A stretch of DNA of 64,000 bases, taken from Microvirga solisilvae (GTDB lineage Bacteria; Pseudomonadota; Alphaproteobacteria; Rhizobiales; Beijerinckiaceae). Numbering within the stretch: position 1 is the stretch's first letter; every line of letters starts with the position of its first letter. The translations under genes and the position numbers were made by a program. Location of the stretch: contig NZ_JAKUCN010000005.1 of assembly GCF_022808595.1 (NCBI RefSeq), positions 62,001 to 126,000 on the forward strand. Reading direction: 5' to 3'. Below are positions 44,689 to 54,351 of this stretch, in pieces. The notes below the pieces were generated by a model. That model made no database searches, was not told the origin of the DNA, and saw only the letters and a program-made list of their open reading frames with translations.

Positions 44689-45582
44689 TTATGCGGCAGC
44701 GGGAGTTTCGAGTTTCCTCAACAGGCGCGCTGCTCTCACGCGCAATTGCAGATCGGCATCGCTCGACGTGATGGATTCACCCTCAGGTGGAGGCTCTAGG
44801 CCATCGGCCATCTCGATGAGCTTGCTGCGCAGGGCAGGATCGTCGAAGCCGAGTTTCTCAGCAGCGAACACAGCGTCGTAGCGCACCCAAGGGTGAGAAT
44901 CCGCAAAGCCCTTGTCGAGAAACGCGCGCACATCGAGCAGCGGATTTTCGCGCAGTCCCATGAAGCGTATGGCCGTGAAAGCGACACGCCGCACATGGAA
45001 GCTTTCCTCGTTGTCCGCGCATTGCTCGATCAGCCCCACTGCGAAACCGAGCCTCTGCTGGGCGATCCGCGATGCGAGCTGGAAAATGCGCACCGGCATC
45101 ACGATGGAGGATGATGCGATCTCGTCGATCTCTTCCAGGATGGCCAGCGTGTCGTCTGGAACAGAAGATGCTCCCAGCATCGGCTTGAGGATCGCGGCCA
45201 GGCTGAAGAAAGCAGCCGTCAGGAGGAGCACGATGGCTTCATGCATCCCGAACGGCGTGAACGTGGCGCGTCCCGTCACGATGGCCGCAAGGCCGAACAT
45301 CAGCAGATAGAAAATCGCGACGACGACAATCTGTGTGGCGACGGTGAGGAGCACCTGACGCACGGCTTTCCCAACGCTCTCCGTGGACAGGGCATAGGCC
45401 CATAGTTCTCGTCGCTCGATGATGGAGGCAGCGGCAAAAATCAGGCCGCCGAGGGGGATGACCCAGAAAGACAGATGACGAGCGCCCGCATAGGCGATGC
45501 AGATGAGCCCTGCCAATCCGAGCAGCTTGGGCAAATGCTCGCGCCAGCCGCCCGCGACCTTCAGCGTGTCGTCCGAATCCAA
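44689..45582 (-). CDS. Membrane protein with HEAT-like C-terminal domain
   Basis: A 297-residue protein I cannot name. Residues about 20-140 hold four hydrophobic helices (LLGLAGLICIAYAG; FWVIPLGGLIFAAASII; a long ILLTV-to-MFGLAAI segment; AIVLLLTAAFFSLAAIL). The C-terminal half is soluble and helical with repeated ADNEESFHVRRVAFTAIRF and DSHPWVRYDAVFAAEKLG units, which resemble HEAT or PBS-lyase repeats. I start it at the TTG (45582) because GGAGG lies eight bases before it; the in-frame GTG five codons earlier has no ribosome site. It is convergent with metQ. Confidence 0.6.
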   Translation of the reverse strand: MDSDDTLKVAGGWREHLPKLLGLAGLICIAYAGARHLSFWVIPLGGLIFAAASIIERRELWAYALSTESVGKAVRQVLLTVATQIVVVAIFYLLMFGLAAIVTGRATFTPFGMHEAIVLLLTAAFFSLAAILKPMLGASSVPDDTLAILEEIDEIASSSIVMPVRIFQLASRIAQQRLGFAVGLIEQCADNEESFHVRRVAFTAIRFMGLRENPLLDVRAFLDKGFADSHPWVRYDAVFAAEKLGFDDPALRSKLIEMADGLEPPPEGESITSSDADLQLRVRAARLLRKLETPAAA

Positions 45583-45668
45583 AGTCGTCCCTCCCACCGG
45601 AGTGGCGAAACATAATTTTATATCGAAAAAGACTCAATGGCCCCGCAAAGACTTTCGCGGTCAGCCAT

Positions 45669-46541
45669 TTACTCCAGCTCTGTCGCCTCGACCCACCAGT
45701 CCGGCTGATCGGCGTGAATGGCCCGAGCGGCCTCCGCCGCGCTACGGGGATCGTCGTAGAGCCCGAACACCGTCGCGCCAGAACCCGACATGCGCGCGAG
45801 ACGGCAACCTTCGGTTTTAGCCACGCATGCGAGTGCGTCACCGATGAGCGGCTGCACCTGACGTGCAGGCGTCTCAAGATCGTTTCGCGCGGATCGCAGA
45901 TGGTGCAGCAGCGCCTTGAACGAAGCCGTGCTCGCAATGGGATGCGCCACACCCCCCAATGCCTGTCCCGGCTGCAAGCCGAGCGCCTTGAACACCGCAG
46001 GTGTTTCAACCGGCACGCGCGGGTTCACCAACACGGCGAAGAGCGGAGGCATCGGCAGCGCAGGCCCGAGTTCATCGCCAATTCCGCGCATCATGCGCGC
46101 ACGCGGATCAAGGCAGACGGGAACATCCGCGCCCGTGAGGCGCGCGGCCTCCTGCAATGCGGGATGCGAAAGAGGCAGGTCGTTCAACTGTGCCAGCAAC
46201 CGCAGAGCAGCCGCCCCGTCGGACGAGCCGCCGCCGATCCCGGCAGCAACCGGAAGCCGTTTGACCAGATGGAAGGCACCGACCTTCAGGCCATCGACGC
46301 GCTCGGCAAGAAGCCGCGCCGCTTTCAGAACGAGATTGTCCGCGTCGTTTCCCGCAAGCGGCGCTGTCGGACCGCTGACATGCAATGAGAGCTGGGAGTC
46401 AGGCACGAGTTGAAGATCGTCGCCGATGCGAGCGAAGGCCACGAGGCTTTCGAGCGCATGATAACCATCCGCCCGCCGCCCCAGCACATGGAGCGTGAGA
46501 TTGATCTTGGCGGGTGCGCGGGTGGCGAGAGGCTGCGACAT
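45669..46541 (-). CDS. ispE: 4-diphosphocytidyl-2-C-methyl-D-erythritol kinase
   Basis: A 290-residue GHMP kinase phosphorylating CDP-ME in the MEP isoprenoid pathway. The N-terminal [26 protein letters not shown] is diagnostic, [18 protein letters not shown] is the ATP loop, and [12 protein letters not shown] the C-terminal glycine motif. Length is normal for IspE. It lies downstream of a TPR protein gene, a common order in Hyphomicrobiales, but a terminator separates them here. dxs is 29 kb away in the same window. Confidence 0.94.
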   Translation of the reverse strand: MSQPLATRAPAKINLTLHVLGRRADGYHALESLVAFARIGDDLQLVPDSQLSLHVSGPTAPLAGNDADNLVLKAARLLAERVDGLKVGAFHLVKRLPVAAGIGGGSSDGAAALRLLAQLNDLPLSHPALQEAARLTGADVPVCLDPRARMMRGIGDELGPALPMPPLFAVLVNPRVPVETPAVFKALGLQPGQALGGVAHPIASTASFKALLHHLRSARNDLETPARQVQPLIGDALACVAKTEGCRLARMSGSGATVFGLYDDPRSAAEAARAIHADQPDWWVEATELE

Positions 46542-46590
46542 GCCTCTTCCATGCCCGAGAGCGGCATTGATGGGAAGAGTTCAGGCCGGA

Positions 46591-46622
46591 AAAGAAAATG
46601 GCCGGGGAGCACCCGGCCATTT
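46591..46622 (-). terminator. Rho-independent terminator between TPR gene and ispE
   Basis: AAATGGCCGGG and CCCGGCCATTT form an 11-bp stem around GAGCA. On the minus strand it follows the TPR gene stop and runs into a TTTTCTTTTC tail, so it ends the TPR transcript. Confidence 0.88.
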
Positions 46623-46640
46623 CAGAAGAGCAATCAATCC

Positions 46641-48443
46641 TCAGCCGCCGCTTTGCGCGGCCGGTGTGGGAGCTGGAGCAGGTGTGCTCTCGGCAGCCGT
46701 CGGGTTCTTTTCAACCTCGTCGAGGCCGTGGTCGATCTTGCGTAGGATCTTCACGAGATCCTCGTGCTCGGGGTTCGAGTTCTTGGCGTGATCCCACTGG
46801 AACTTGGCCTCGACCTTGCGGCCCACTTTCCAATAGGCATCGCCGAGATGGTCGTTGATCGTCGGATCGCCGGCCTTCAGCTCCACGGCCTTTTCGAGTT
46901 CGCGCACGGCGTCCTCGTAGCGGCCGAGGCGGTAATAGGCCCAACCGAGGGAGTCGATGATCATGCCGTCACGGGGCGCGAGCTCCACGGCCTTGGTCAG
47001 CATTTTGAAGGCTTCGTCGATATTCTCGTTCCGGTCGACCCAGGAATAGGCGAGATAATTCATCACCTGCGCCTTGCCGGCCGGCAGGGTATCGGGCACC
47101 AGCTCGAGCGACTTCTTCAGATCGGCCTGGGCCTTGTCCCATTGCTTGGCGCGCTCATAGGACGTGCCGCGATAGAAGAAGAGGATCCAGTGCCCGCGCT
47201 GGGGCGTGCCCACCAGCTCGATGGCCTTGGCGTAGCTCTCGGCGGCCTCCGCGAACTTCTTGCGCGAGCGCTGCACATTGCCGAGCGCCATGACGACTTC
47301 CACATCGTCCGGGCGCTCCTTCATGAGCTTGTCGAGATGCGTCATGGCGTCATCGCCGCGACCCATCTGCTCATAGTTCTGGCCGATGGCGATATCGGCG
47401 CTGGTGCGCACGGCCGCGTCTTTCGGCACGCGGTCGAAGATTGCGTTGGCCTGATCGTACTGTTTCAGGCGCTCGTAGACATCGCCGAGGGTCACCAGGG
47501 CCAGCGGATGGTCCTGCTTCAGATCGAGGCCGAGCTGGAGATAGATGATCGCCGTCAGCTCGTCGCCTTGCGTATTGCCCACCACGCCGAGGCCGTAGAG
47601 CAGCTCGGCTGCGCCGTCCTGCGCGTTCGTGACGAGAGGCATGAGCGGCTTGCCCTCGTCCAGCGCCTTCATGGCGGCCTTGACGATGGGATGGCGCGGA
47701 GCGAGCTCGTCGAACGCCTTGTAGACTGCGAGCGCCTCGGCCTTCTTGCCGCGCTTGGCCAGGAAGCGGCCATAGGCGTCCACCACCTGGAGGGTGTTCT
47801 TCTCGCCCTCATAGGCTGCCTTGAAACGCTTCTCGGCTTCCTCGGCATTGCCGATCACGTCGGCGATGAGGGCGGCGTGATATTCGCGGAATTGCTTGAA
47901 GGGATCGTTGCCCGGCGTGCCGCGCAGCTTGTCCACCGTGGTCAGGGCCTGCTTGCCCTCCTTCGCGCCGGCATAGGCCCAGGCGGTCAGAAGCGTCGCC
48001 GTCAGGTCCGCCTGACGGGCGCGAGCCGCCTTTCCGAGGCGCGAGCGTGCATCCGTGTATTTCTGCGCCTTGATGGAGCGGACAGCCAGGGCGAACTGGG
48101 CCAGGTTGTTGGACGAATCACGCGCGGAGAGCCGCTCGGCCGCCCGGTAGGCCTCCTGCATGGAGCCGCTGGCGAGGAAAGCCACGAAACCCCGCTCCAG
48201 AAGCTCCTGGTTGCTCGGATCCTCGGCAATCGCCTCGCGGAAGAACAGGGCAGCGGCTTCCGTATCGCGGGCGGAACCGGCCACATAGGCCGAGAGGAAG
48301 TTCCCCTCCAGGCTCAGCGCGGGCCGCAGAACCTCGTTCGGCTCCGTATTGGCCGCCAGGGCCGGCGCGGCCACGAGGCCAGCCGCCATCAGAGCAAGAA
48401 CAGGCAAACCCTTACGGGACAAAGGTAATTTGAATGTGGGCAC
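46641..48443 (-). CDS. Exported tetratricopeptide repeat protein
   Basis: A 600-residue protein of tandem TPR helices, probably a periplasmic scaffold. Residues about 1-30 are a signal peptide (LPVLALMAAGLVAAPALAA). At least ten repeats follow; recognisable ones include GDVYERLKQYDQANAIFDRVP, ALGNVQRSRKKFAEAAESYAKAIEL and SLGWAYYRLGRYEDAVRELEKAVEL. The tail is Pro/Ala-rich. GTG at 48443 is chosen because TTGGAG sits about seven bases upstream; an in-frame TTG within that site is the alternative. Its place next to ispE is conserved in relatives; the function is not known. Confidence 0.82.
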   Translation of the reverse strand: MPTFKLPLSRKGLPVLALMAAGLVAAPALAANTEPNEVLRPALSLEGNFLSAYVAGSARDTEAAALFFREAIAEDPSNQELLERGFVAFLASGSMQEAYRAAERLSARDSSNNLAQFALAVRSIKAQKYTDARSRLGKAARARQADLTATLLTAWAYAGAKEGKQALTTVDKLRGTPGNDPFKQFREYHAALIADVIGNAEEAEKRFKAAYEGEKNTLQVVDAYGRFLAKRGKKAEALAVYKAFDELAPRHPIVKAAMKALDEGKPLMPLVTNAQDGAAELLYGLGVVGNTQGDELTAIIYLQLGLDLKQDHPLALVTLGDVYERLKQYDQANAIFDRVPKDAAVRTSADIAIGQNYEQMGRGDDAMTHLDKLMKERPDDVEVVMALGNVQRSRKKFAEAAESYAKAIELVGTPQRGHWILFFYRGTSYERAKQWDKAQADLKKSLELVPDTLPAGKAQVMNYLAYSWVDRNENIDEAFKMLTKAVELAPRDGMIIDSLGWAYYRLGRYEDAVRELEKAVELKAGDPTINDHLGDAYWKVGRKVEAKFQWDHAKNSNPEHEDLVKILRKIDHGLDEVEKNPTAAESTPAPAPTPAAQSGG

Positions 48444-48610
48444 GAAGTGCGGCTCCAATCATCGCGACATCTCAAGGTAGGGTACAGAAGGAGATGTGCG
48501 CCAAATCAGGCCGGAGAATGGCGTTTCCCTGTAGCGGTCGCAAGGGGAAGATTGACGCTGGCGACGTAAAAGCCTCGTGAGGCTGAATAAATCGGCACAA
48601 TGCCCAAGCG

Positions 48611-48644
48611 GTCATCCCGGATCGGCTTAACCGTCCGGGATGAC
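48611..48644 (-). repeat. Family A repeat, solo half element
   Basis: A 34-bp palindrome (GTCATCCCGGATCGGC ... CCGTCCGGGATGAC) equal to one arm of the 98-100 bp elements. It lies between two minus-strand genes just after the ETF-QO stop, where it could serve as a terminator-like hairpin. Confidence 0.75.
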
Positions 48645-48653
48645 CGCTTCGTC

Positions 48654-50318
<1,665 letters not shown>

Positions 50319-50340
50319 GAGCGCTCTCTCCTGTACGCGA

Positions 50341-50390
50341 CTTGAGGACCAGATAGTTTACATATGAACAATCTAGTGCGGTTCTCAAGA
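50341..50390. promoter_or_regulatory. Long-loop inverted repeat in ETF-QO/ogt intergenic region
   Basis: CTTGAGGACC (50341-50350) and GGTTCTCAAG (near 50381-50390) match inversely at nine of ten positions, flanking an A/T-rich stretch with TTTACATATG. They sit in the 235-bp divergent promoter region of ETF-QO and ogt. The function is unknown. Confidence 0.3.
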
Positions 50391-50553
50391 GCAGACTAGT
50401 TTGGAATTGTCCTAGCTTTATTGATCTCAACCGGAAAGTTCCCTTTCAGCATAAGGTTATGCCGAAAGCCGATCATGACCATCGTTTCAACGGCAAACAG
50501 GCCAAGGCTATCCTAAAGTTGTCCCTCTCCTTCAGGAGGCTTAGAATAGGCTC

Positions 50554-51120
50554 ATGCAGGATCACCCCTCCGACCGCGAAGCGTTCTATACGCTTTTCGA
50601 CACGCCTATCGGCATCTGCGGCCTTGCGTGGAACGAGCGCGGGGTCGTTGGCGTGCAATTGCCGGAGGATGATGCTTCCAGGACACGGAGCCGCCTTGCA
50701 CAACGCTTTCCGGGACTTTCGGAAGCCCCTCCTCCGGCAGAAATTCAGGCGATCATCGCGGATATCCTCGCCCTGCTGAACGGCGAGGCGCGCGATCTGT
50801 CCCATGTTCCGCTCGACATGGAAGGCGTGCCGGAGCTTCACCGCCAAGTCTATGAGGTCGCTTCAAGCATCCCGCCCGGGCGGCTTCTGACCTATGGAGA
50901 AATCGGCTCCCGGATTGGTGTCGACAATGCCCGGCTGATCGGTCAGGCGCTTGGAAAGAACCCGTTTCCCATTATCGTTCCCTGCCACCGGGTCGTTGCG
51001 GCAGGCGGCAAGCTCGGCGGGTTCTCGGCCAATGGCGGCGGCGATACGAAGCGCCGGCTGCTCGCCATCGAAGACGCCCGGCGCGACGACAGTCCGACGC
51101 TCTTCGACCTGATTTCCTGA
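50554..51120 (+). CDS. ogt: Methylated-DNA--protein-cysteine methyltransferase
   Basis: A 188-residue suicide repair protein that takes alkyl groups from O6-alkylguanine. The acceptor Cys144 lies in PFPIIVPCHRVVAAGGKLGGFSANGG; the DNA-binding helix region is PPGRLLTYGEIGSRIGV...IGQALGKNP. The start MQDHPSDREAFYTLFDTPIGICGLAW carries about eight residues before the family's usual start, almost identical to the start of the next gene's product. There is no N-terminal Ada regulatory domain. Confidence 0.93.
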   Translation: MQDHPSDREAFYTLFDTPIGICGLAWNERGVVGVQLPEDDASRTRSRLAQRFPGLSEAPPPAEIQAIIADILALLNGEARDLSHVPLDMEGVPELHRQVYEVASSIPPGRLLTYGEIGSRIGVDNARLIGQALGKNPFPIIVPCHRVVAAGGKLGGFSANGGGDTKRRLLAIEDARRDDSPTLFDLIS

Positions 51121-51212
51121 GCGAAGGGCCAGGGTCAGCAAAGTTGATGATTCCTCAGGGCTTAGTGCGGTCCTGAGTTGTTCATCGGCCCCGGAATGCT
51201 TACATACGATCC

Positions 51213-52055
51213 ATGCAGGATCTCCCTTCCGACCGCGATGCTTTGAAGGCGCTCCTCGACTTCCATGTCGAGGCGGGGGTCGATCTTGCCCTGGACGAGA
51301 CCCCGCATAACCGTTTCGCGGAACCCAAGCCCGAACCGGCCCGATCCGCAAGCCCTGCCCCGCAGGGCCAGCCCTCACGCTCTGCCTCCTCTCCTGCCGC
51401 GCCTGCCCCGTCGCGCGCTTTGCCGAAGGCTGCCGCCAGCGCGCCGGACGAGGTTGCGCTCATGGCCCGCGAGCAGGCGCGCCACGCGCAATCCCTCGAA
51501 GAGCTTGAGACGATCCTTGCCGGTTTCGAGGGCTGCGCCCTGAAATTCTCGGCCAAGAATCTCGCTTTTGCCGACGGCAACCCGGAAGGCCGGGTGATGC
51601 TGGTGGGCGAGGCCCCCGGCGCTGACGAGGACCGGATCGGCAAGCCCTTCATGGGCCGCTCCGGCCAGCTTCTGGACCGGATGCTCGCCACCATCGGCCT
51701 CGACCGGACCCAGGTTTACGTGGCCAACATCGTGCCTTGGCGCCCACCAGGCAATCGCACGCCGACGCCGCAGGAAATCGCGATCTGCAAGCCGTTCATC
51801 GCGCGCCAGATCGAGTTGGCCAATCCGGATTTCCTGCTTCTTCTCGGCGGACCCGCCGCCCAGAACCTGCTCGGCCTGAAGGACGGCATCCTGCGCACGC
51901 GCGGGCGCTGGCTCACCTATAAGACCGAGGATGGGCGCGAGATTCGCGCGTTGCCGACCCTGCATCCGGCCTATCTGCTGCGCCAGCCCCTGCAGAAACG
52001 CCTCGGCTGGCGTGACTTCATGGCGTTACGCCGGGCGCTCGACGCCAAGGAATAA
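51213..52055 (+). CDS. Uracil-DNA glycosylase, family 4-like, lacking most cluster cysteines
   Basis: A 280-residue DNA repair glycosylase. An N-terminal region of about 85 residues is Pro/Ala/Ser-rich and probably disordered. The catalytic domain has the motif A-type VMLVGEAPGADEDRIGKPFMGRSGQLLD, YVANIVPWRPPGNRTPTPQEIAIC and motif B-type LPTLHPAYLLRQP. Family 4 enzymes bind [4Fe-4S] through four cysteines; here the first pair reads GCALK (second Cys lost) and the VVKC position reads VPW, so only two remain. It probably lacks the cluster. Substrate range is uncertain. It follows ogt in the same direction. Confidence 0.85.
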   Translation: MQDLPSDRDALKALLDFHVEAGVDLALDETPHNRFAEPKPEPARSASPAPQGQPSRSASSPAAPAPSRALPKAAASAPDEVALMAREQARHAQSLEELETILAGFEGCALKFSAKNLAFADGNPEGRVMLVGEAPGADEDRIGKPFMGRSGQLLDRMLATIGLDRTQVYVANIVPWRPPGNRTPTPQEIAICKPFIARQIELANPDFLLLLGGPAAQNLLGLKDGILRTRGRWLTYKTEDGREIRALPTLHPAYLLRQPLQKRLGWRDFMALRRALDAKE

Positions 52056-52141
52056 GCCTTCTCTTCCGGCCTTCGGAACTCGTCCGTATACTTACGCCTT
52101 AAGCTGATGCAGCCGATCGCGCTGCTGCTCGTAGGTGAATC

Positions 52142-53002
52142 ATGCGCTGGGATGACTTTCGAACCTCCTCCAATGTGGAAGACCGCCGTGGCATGGGCAT
52201 GGCTGGCGGCGGAGGCCTGGGCATCGGGGCCATCGTGATCCTCGGCCTTGTCGGCTGGGCGCTCGGCATCGATCCGCGCATCCTCATCGGCGGCGCGGAG
52301 ATGATCACGGGCGGCGGATCGGGCTATCAGCAGCAGGGCCAGACCGGAACCCCGCAGGACGAGATGGGCCGCTTCGCGGCCGCGATCCTCGGCAACACGG
52401 AAGACGTGTGGAAGACGGTGCTGCCGCAGCAGGCCAACCGCGAATACCGCGAGCCGAAGCTCGTGCTGTTCTCCGGCGCGACGCGTTCTGGCTGCGGCGG
52501 CGCGCAATCGGCTATGGGTCCATTCTATTGCCCGCTCGACCAGACCGTTTACATCGACCTCTCCTTCTTCCAGGAAATGCAGCAGCGCTTCCGCGCAGGC
52601 GGCGACTTCGCCTATGCCTATGTGCTCGCGCACGAGGTCGGCCACCATGTGGAGAACGTGCTCGGCATCCTGCCGCGCGTGCAGCAGCGCCAGCAGGAGG
52701 TGAGCCGCTCGGAAGCAAACCAGCTTTCCGTGCGCGTCGAGCTGATGGCGGATTGCCTGGCGGGCGTATGGGCGCATCATTCCAATCAGCGTTGGAAATC
52801 GCTCGAACAGGGCGACATCGAGGAAGCGATCCGCGCGGCGGAAGCCATCGGCGACGACCGCTTGCAGAAACAGGCCCAAGGCCGCGTGGTGCCTGACAGC
52901 TTCACGCACGGCTCGTCAGAGCAGCGCATGCGCTGGTTGACGACCGGCTTGAAGAGCGGTTCGGTGCAGGCCTGCGATACGTTCAGGGCGAGCAGGCTTT
53001 AA
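52142..53002 (+). CDS. Neutral zinc metallopeptidase (YpfJ family)
   Basis: A 286-residue membrane-anchored metalloprotease-like protein. MRWDDFRTSSNVEDRRG is the family start, followed by Gly-rich sequence and one membrane helix (about 26-43). The zinc motif is HEVGHH with His164, Glu165 and His168; the later SVRVELMADCLAGVW supplies the third-ligand region. CGGAQSAMGPFYCPLDQTVYID is also characteristic. The family (YpfJ, PF04228) has no established substrate. It is followed by a family A repeat. Confidence 0.9.
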   Translation: MRWDDFRTSSNVEDRRGMGMAGGGGLGIGAIVILGLVGWALGIDPRILIGGAEMITGGGSGYQQQGQTGTPQDEMGRFAAAILGNTEDVWKTVLPQQANREYREPKLVLFSGATRSGCGGAQSAMGPFYCPLDQTVYIDLSFFQEMQQRFRAGGDFAYAYVLAHEVGHHVENVLGILPRVQQRQQEVSRSEANQLSVRVELMADCLAGVWAHHSNQRWKSLEQGDIEEAIRAAEAIGDDRLQKQAQGRVVPDSFTHGSSEQRMRWLTTGLKSGSVQACDTFRASRL

Positions 53003-53018
53003 GAGTATATACAAAGAC

Positions 53019-53118
53019 GTCATCCCGGACGGCGAAGCCGATCCGGGATCGCATGACAAGAATGGCGTCTTTTCCTGAAGATGATCCCGGATCTGCGCTG
53101 CGCTTCGTCCGGGATGAC
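53019..53118 (-). repeat. Family A paired-palindrome repeat, copy 4 (inverted)
   Basis: A 100-bp element with the same ends but in the opposite orientation to copies 1 and 2: the GGACGGCGAAGCCGATCC arm comes first and the linker reads GACAAGAATGGCGTC. It lies between two plus-strand genes. Confidence 0.85.
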
Positions 53119-53177
53119 GCCTGTGGTCGAATGAATAGCTCTACGCTACAACCACATCGATCACGCGAGAAACTCTC

Positions 53178-53732
53178 ATGCCCGGCATCGACGAAACGCT
53201 CACCTTCATCCCCCTTTCCATCGCGGTGCTCACCGTATCCGACACGCGCTCCCTCGATGATGACAAGTCAGGTGCGACACTCACTGATCGCATCGCGAAG
53301 GCAGGCCATTCGCTCGAAGAGCGCGCCATCGTGGCGGACGACATCGATGCGATCCGCGCGAAGGTGAAAGGCTGGATTGATAATCCCGCCATCGACGTGA
53401 TCATCACCACGGGCGGCACAGGTTTTACGGGGCGAGATGTAACGCCAGAAGCCATCGAGCCTTTGTTCGAGAAGCGCATGGACGGCTTCTCCGCCATCTT
53501 CCACCGCATCTCCTACGAGAAGATCGGCACATCCACGATCCAGTCGCGCGCAACGGCAGGTGTTGCGAGTGCCACCTTCATCTTCGTGCTGCCGGGCTCG
53601 CCCGGCGCATGCAAGGATGCGTGGGACGGCATTCTCGCGACACAGCTCGATTACCGGTACCGCCCCTGCAATTTCGTCGAGATCATGCCGCGTTTGGATG
53701 AGCACCTGAAGCGCGGAAAGTTGCAGAGCTGA
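53178..53732 (+). CDS. moaB: Molybdenum cofactor biosynthesis protein B
   Basis: A 184-residue MoaB/MogA-fold protein, which adenylylates or otherwise activates molybdopterin before metal insertion. The molybdopterin-binding pattern is clear: LTVSDTRSLDDDKSGATLTDRI, the TTGGTGFTGRDVTPEAI motif and LPGSPGACKDAWDGIL. Length and the C-terminal YRYRPCNFVEIMPRL fit the MoaB branch seen in Alphaproteobacteria. No other moa or mob genes are nearby. It ends two bases from the convergent glycosyltransferase stop. Confidence 0.92.
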   Translation: MPGIDETLTFIPLSIAVLTVSDTRSLDDDKSGATLTDRIAKAGHSLEERAIVADDIDAIRAKVKGWIDNPAIDVIITTGGTGFTGRDVTPEAIEPLFEKRMDGFSAIFHRISYEKIGTSTIQSRATAGVASATFIFVLPGSPGACKDAWDGILATQLDYRYRPCNFVEIMPRLDEHLKRGKLQS

Positions 53733-53733
53733 A

Positions 53734-54225
53734 TTAACCGAACACCGGATCGCGCTCGATCCGCGCCGAGAGGCGCACGGGCGTGCGGGCTTTCACTTCG
53801 TTGAGCAACACGCGGCGATGCACAAGATCGCCCGCATGAATTCTTGAGCGCAGGAAGACACGGCGCATAAGGCCCGACATGCCAGCGCCATGACGGCGGA
53901 AGCGGGCGAGGCCCTGCTCGGGCTGGGCCAAACCCACGAACCGGTCGAGAACCCGGATCCAGCCTTCCTGCGGGATGTCGCCGTCATCAAGGCAAAGCAG
54001 CCATTCGCGCCGGGCTACTTCGACCCCATCCCTCCAGGAAACGTTCTCCGCCACGACAAGGCTCGCGCCCGCCGCATCGGCAACCTTCGCCAGAACCTCG
54101 TCCTGCTCGCGCGCCAGAATGACGGCATCGCCCACGAGCCCCGCCGCAACGGCGGGCACGAGGGCGCTCAATGTGGCGGCCAGGGCCTCGGGCCCATGGG
54201 TGACGCGGACAAGGACGGTGATCAT
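53734..54225 (-). CDS. Glycosyltransferase family 2-like protein
   Basis: A 163-residue protein with a truncated GT-A-like fold: MITVLVRVTHGPEALAATLSALVPAVAAGLVGDAVIL, a SLVVAENVSW region and WLLCLDDGDIPQEGWI, where DDGD stands at the position of the metal-binding DxD. It is shorter than ordinary family 2 enzymes (about 230 or more). It may be a specialised alphaproteobacterial form; activity is uncertain. The ATG at 54225 follows AAGGAC. It is divergent from the SOS-controlled radical SAM gene, with LexA boxes about 70 bases upstream of its start that might also affect it. Confidence 0.7.
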   Translation of the reverse strand: MITVLVRVTHGPEALAATLSALVPAVAAGLVGDAVILAREQDEVLAKVADAAGASLVVAENVSWRDGVEVARREWLLCLDDGDIPQEGWIRVLDRFVGLAQPEQGLARFRRHGAGMSGLMRRVFLRSRIHAGDLVHRRVLLNEVKARTPVRLSARIERDPVFG

Positions 54226-54290
54226 GTCCTTATCTATAGCCCCTCCGAATAAACCCTCGCCAGCAAGATATTCATCGGCGCCTCTTGATT

Positions 54291-54323
54291 TTGTTCTCAT
54301 TATGTTCTGTTCTTATTATGTTC
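54291..54323 (+). promoter_or_regulatory. Two tandem LexA (SOS) boxes overlapping a promoter
   Basis: GTTC-TCATTAT-GTTC (54293-54307) and GTTC-TTATTAT-GTTC (54309-54323) are two exact matches to the alphaproteobacterial LexA operator GTTC-N7-GTTC, sixteen bases apart. A sigma-70-type promoter, TTGTTC (54291-54296), 17 bases, TATTAT (54314-54319), is interleaved with them. LexA would block it directly. The predicted transcript starts just upstream of the ATG at 54352. Confidence 0.88.
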
Positions 54324-54351
54324 TTTGTCCGCAGATTCGTCCGAGGCCGCC

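Noticed and set aside
46764-48428. 554-codon plus-strand open frame inside the TPR gene
   Set aside because: Antisense shadow of a gene with unmistakable TPR repeats.
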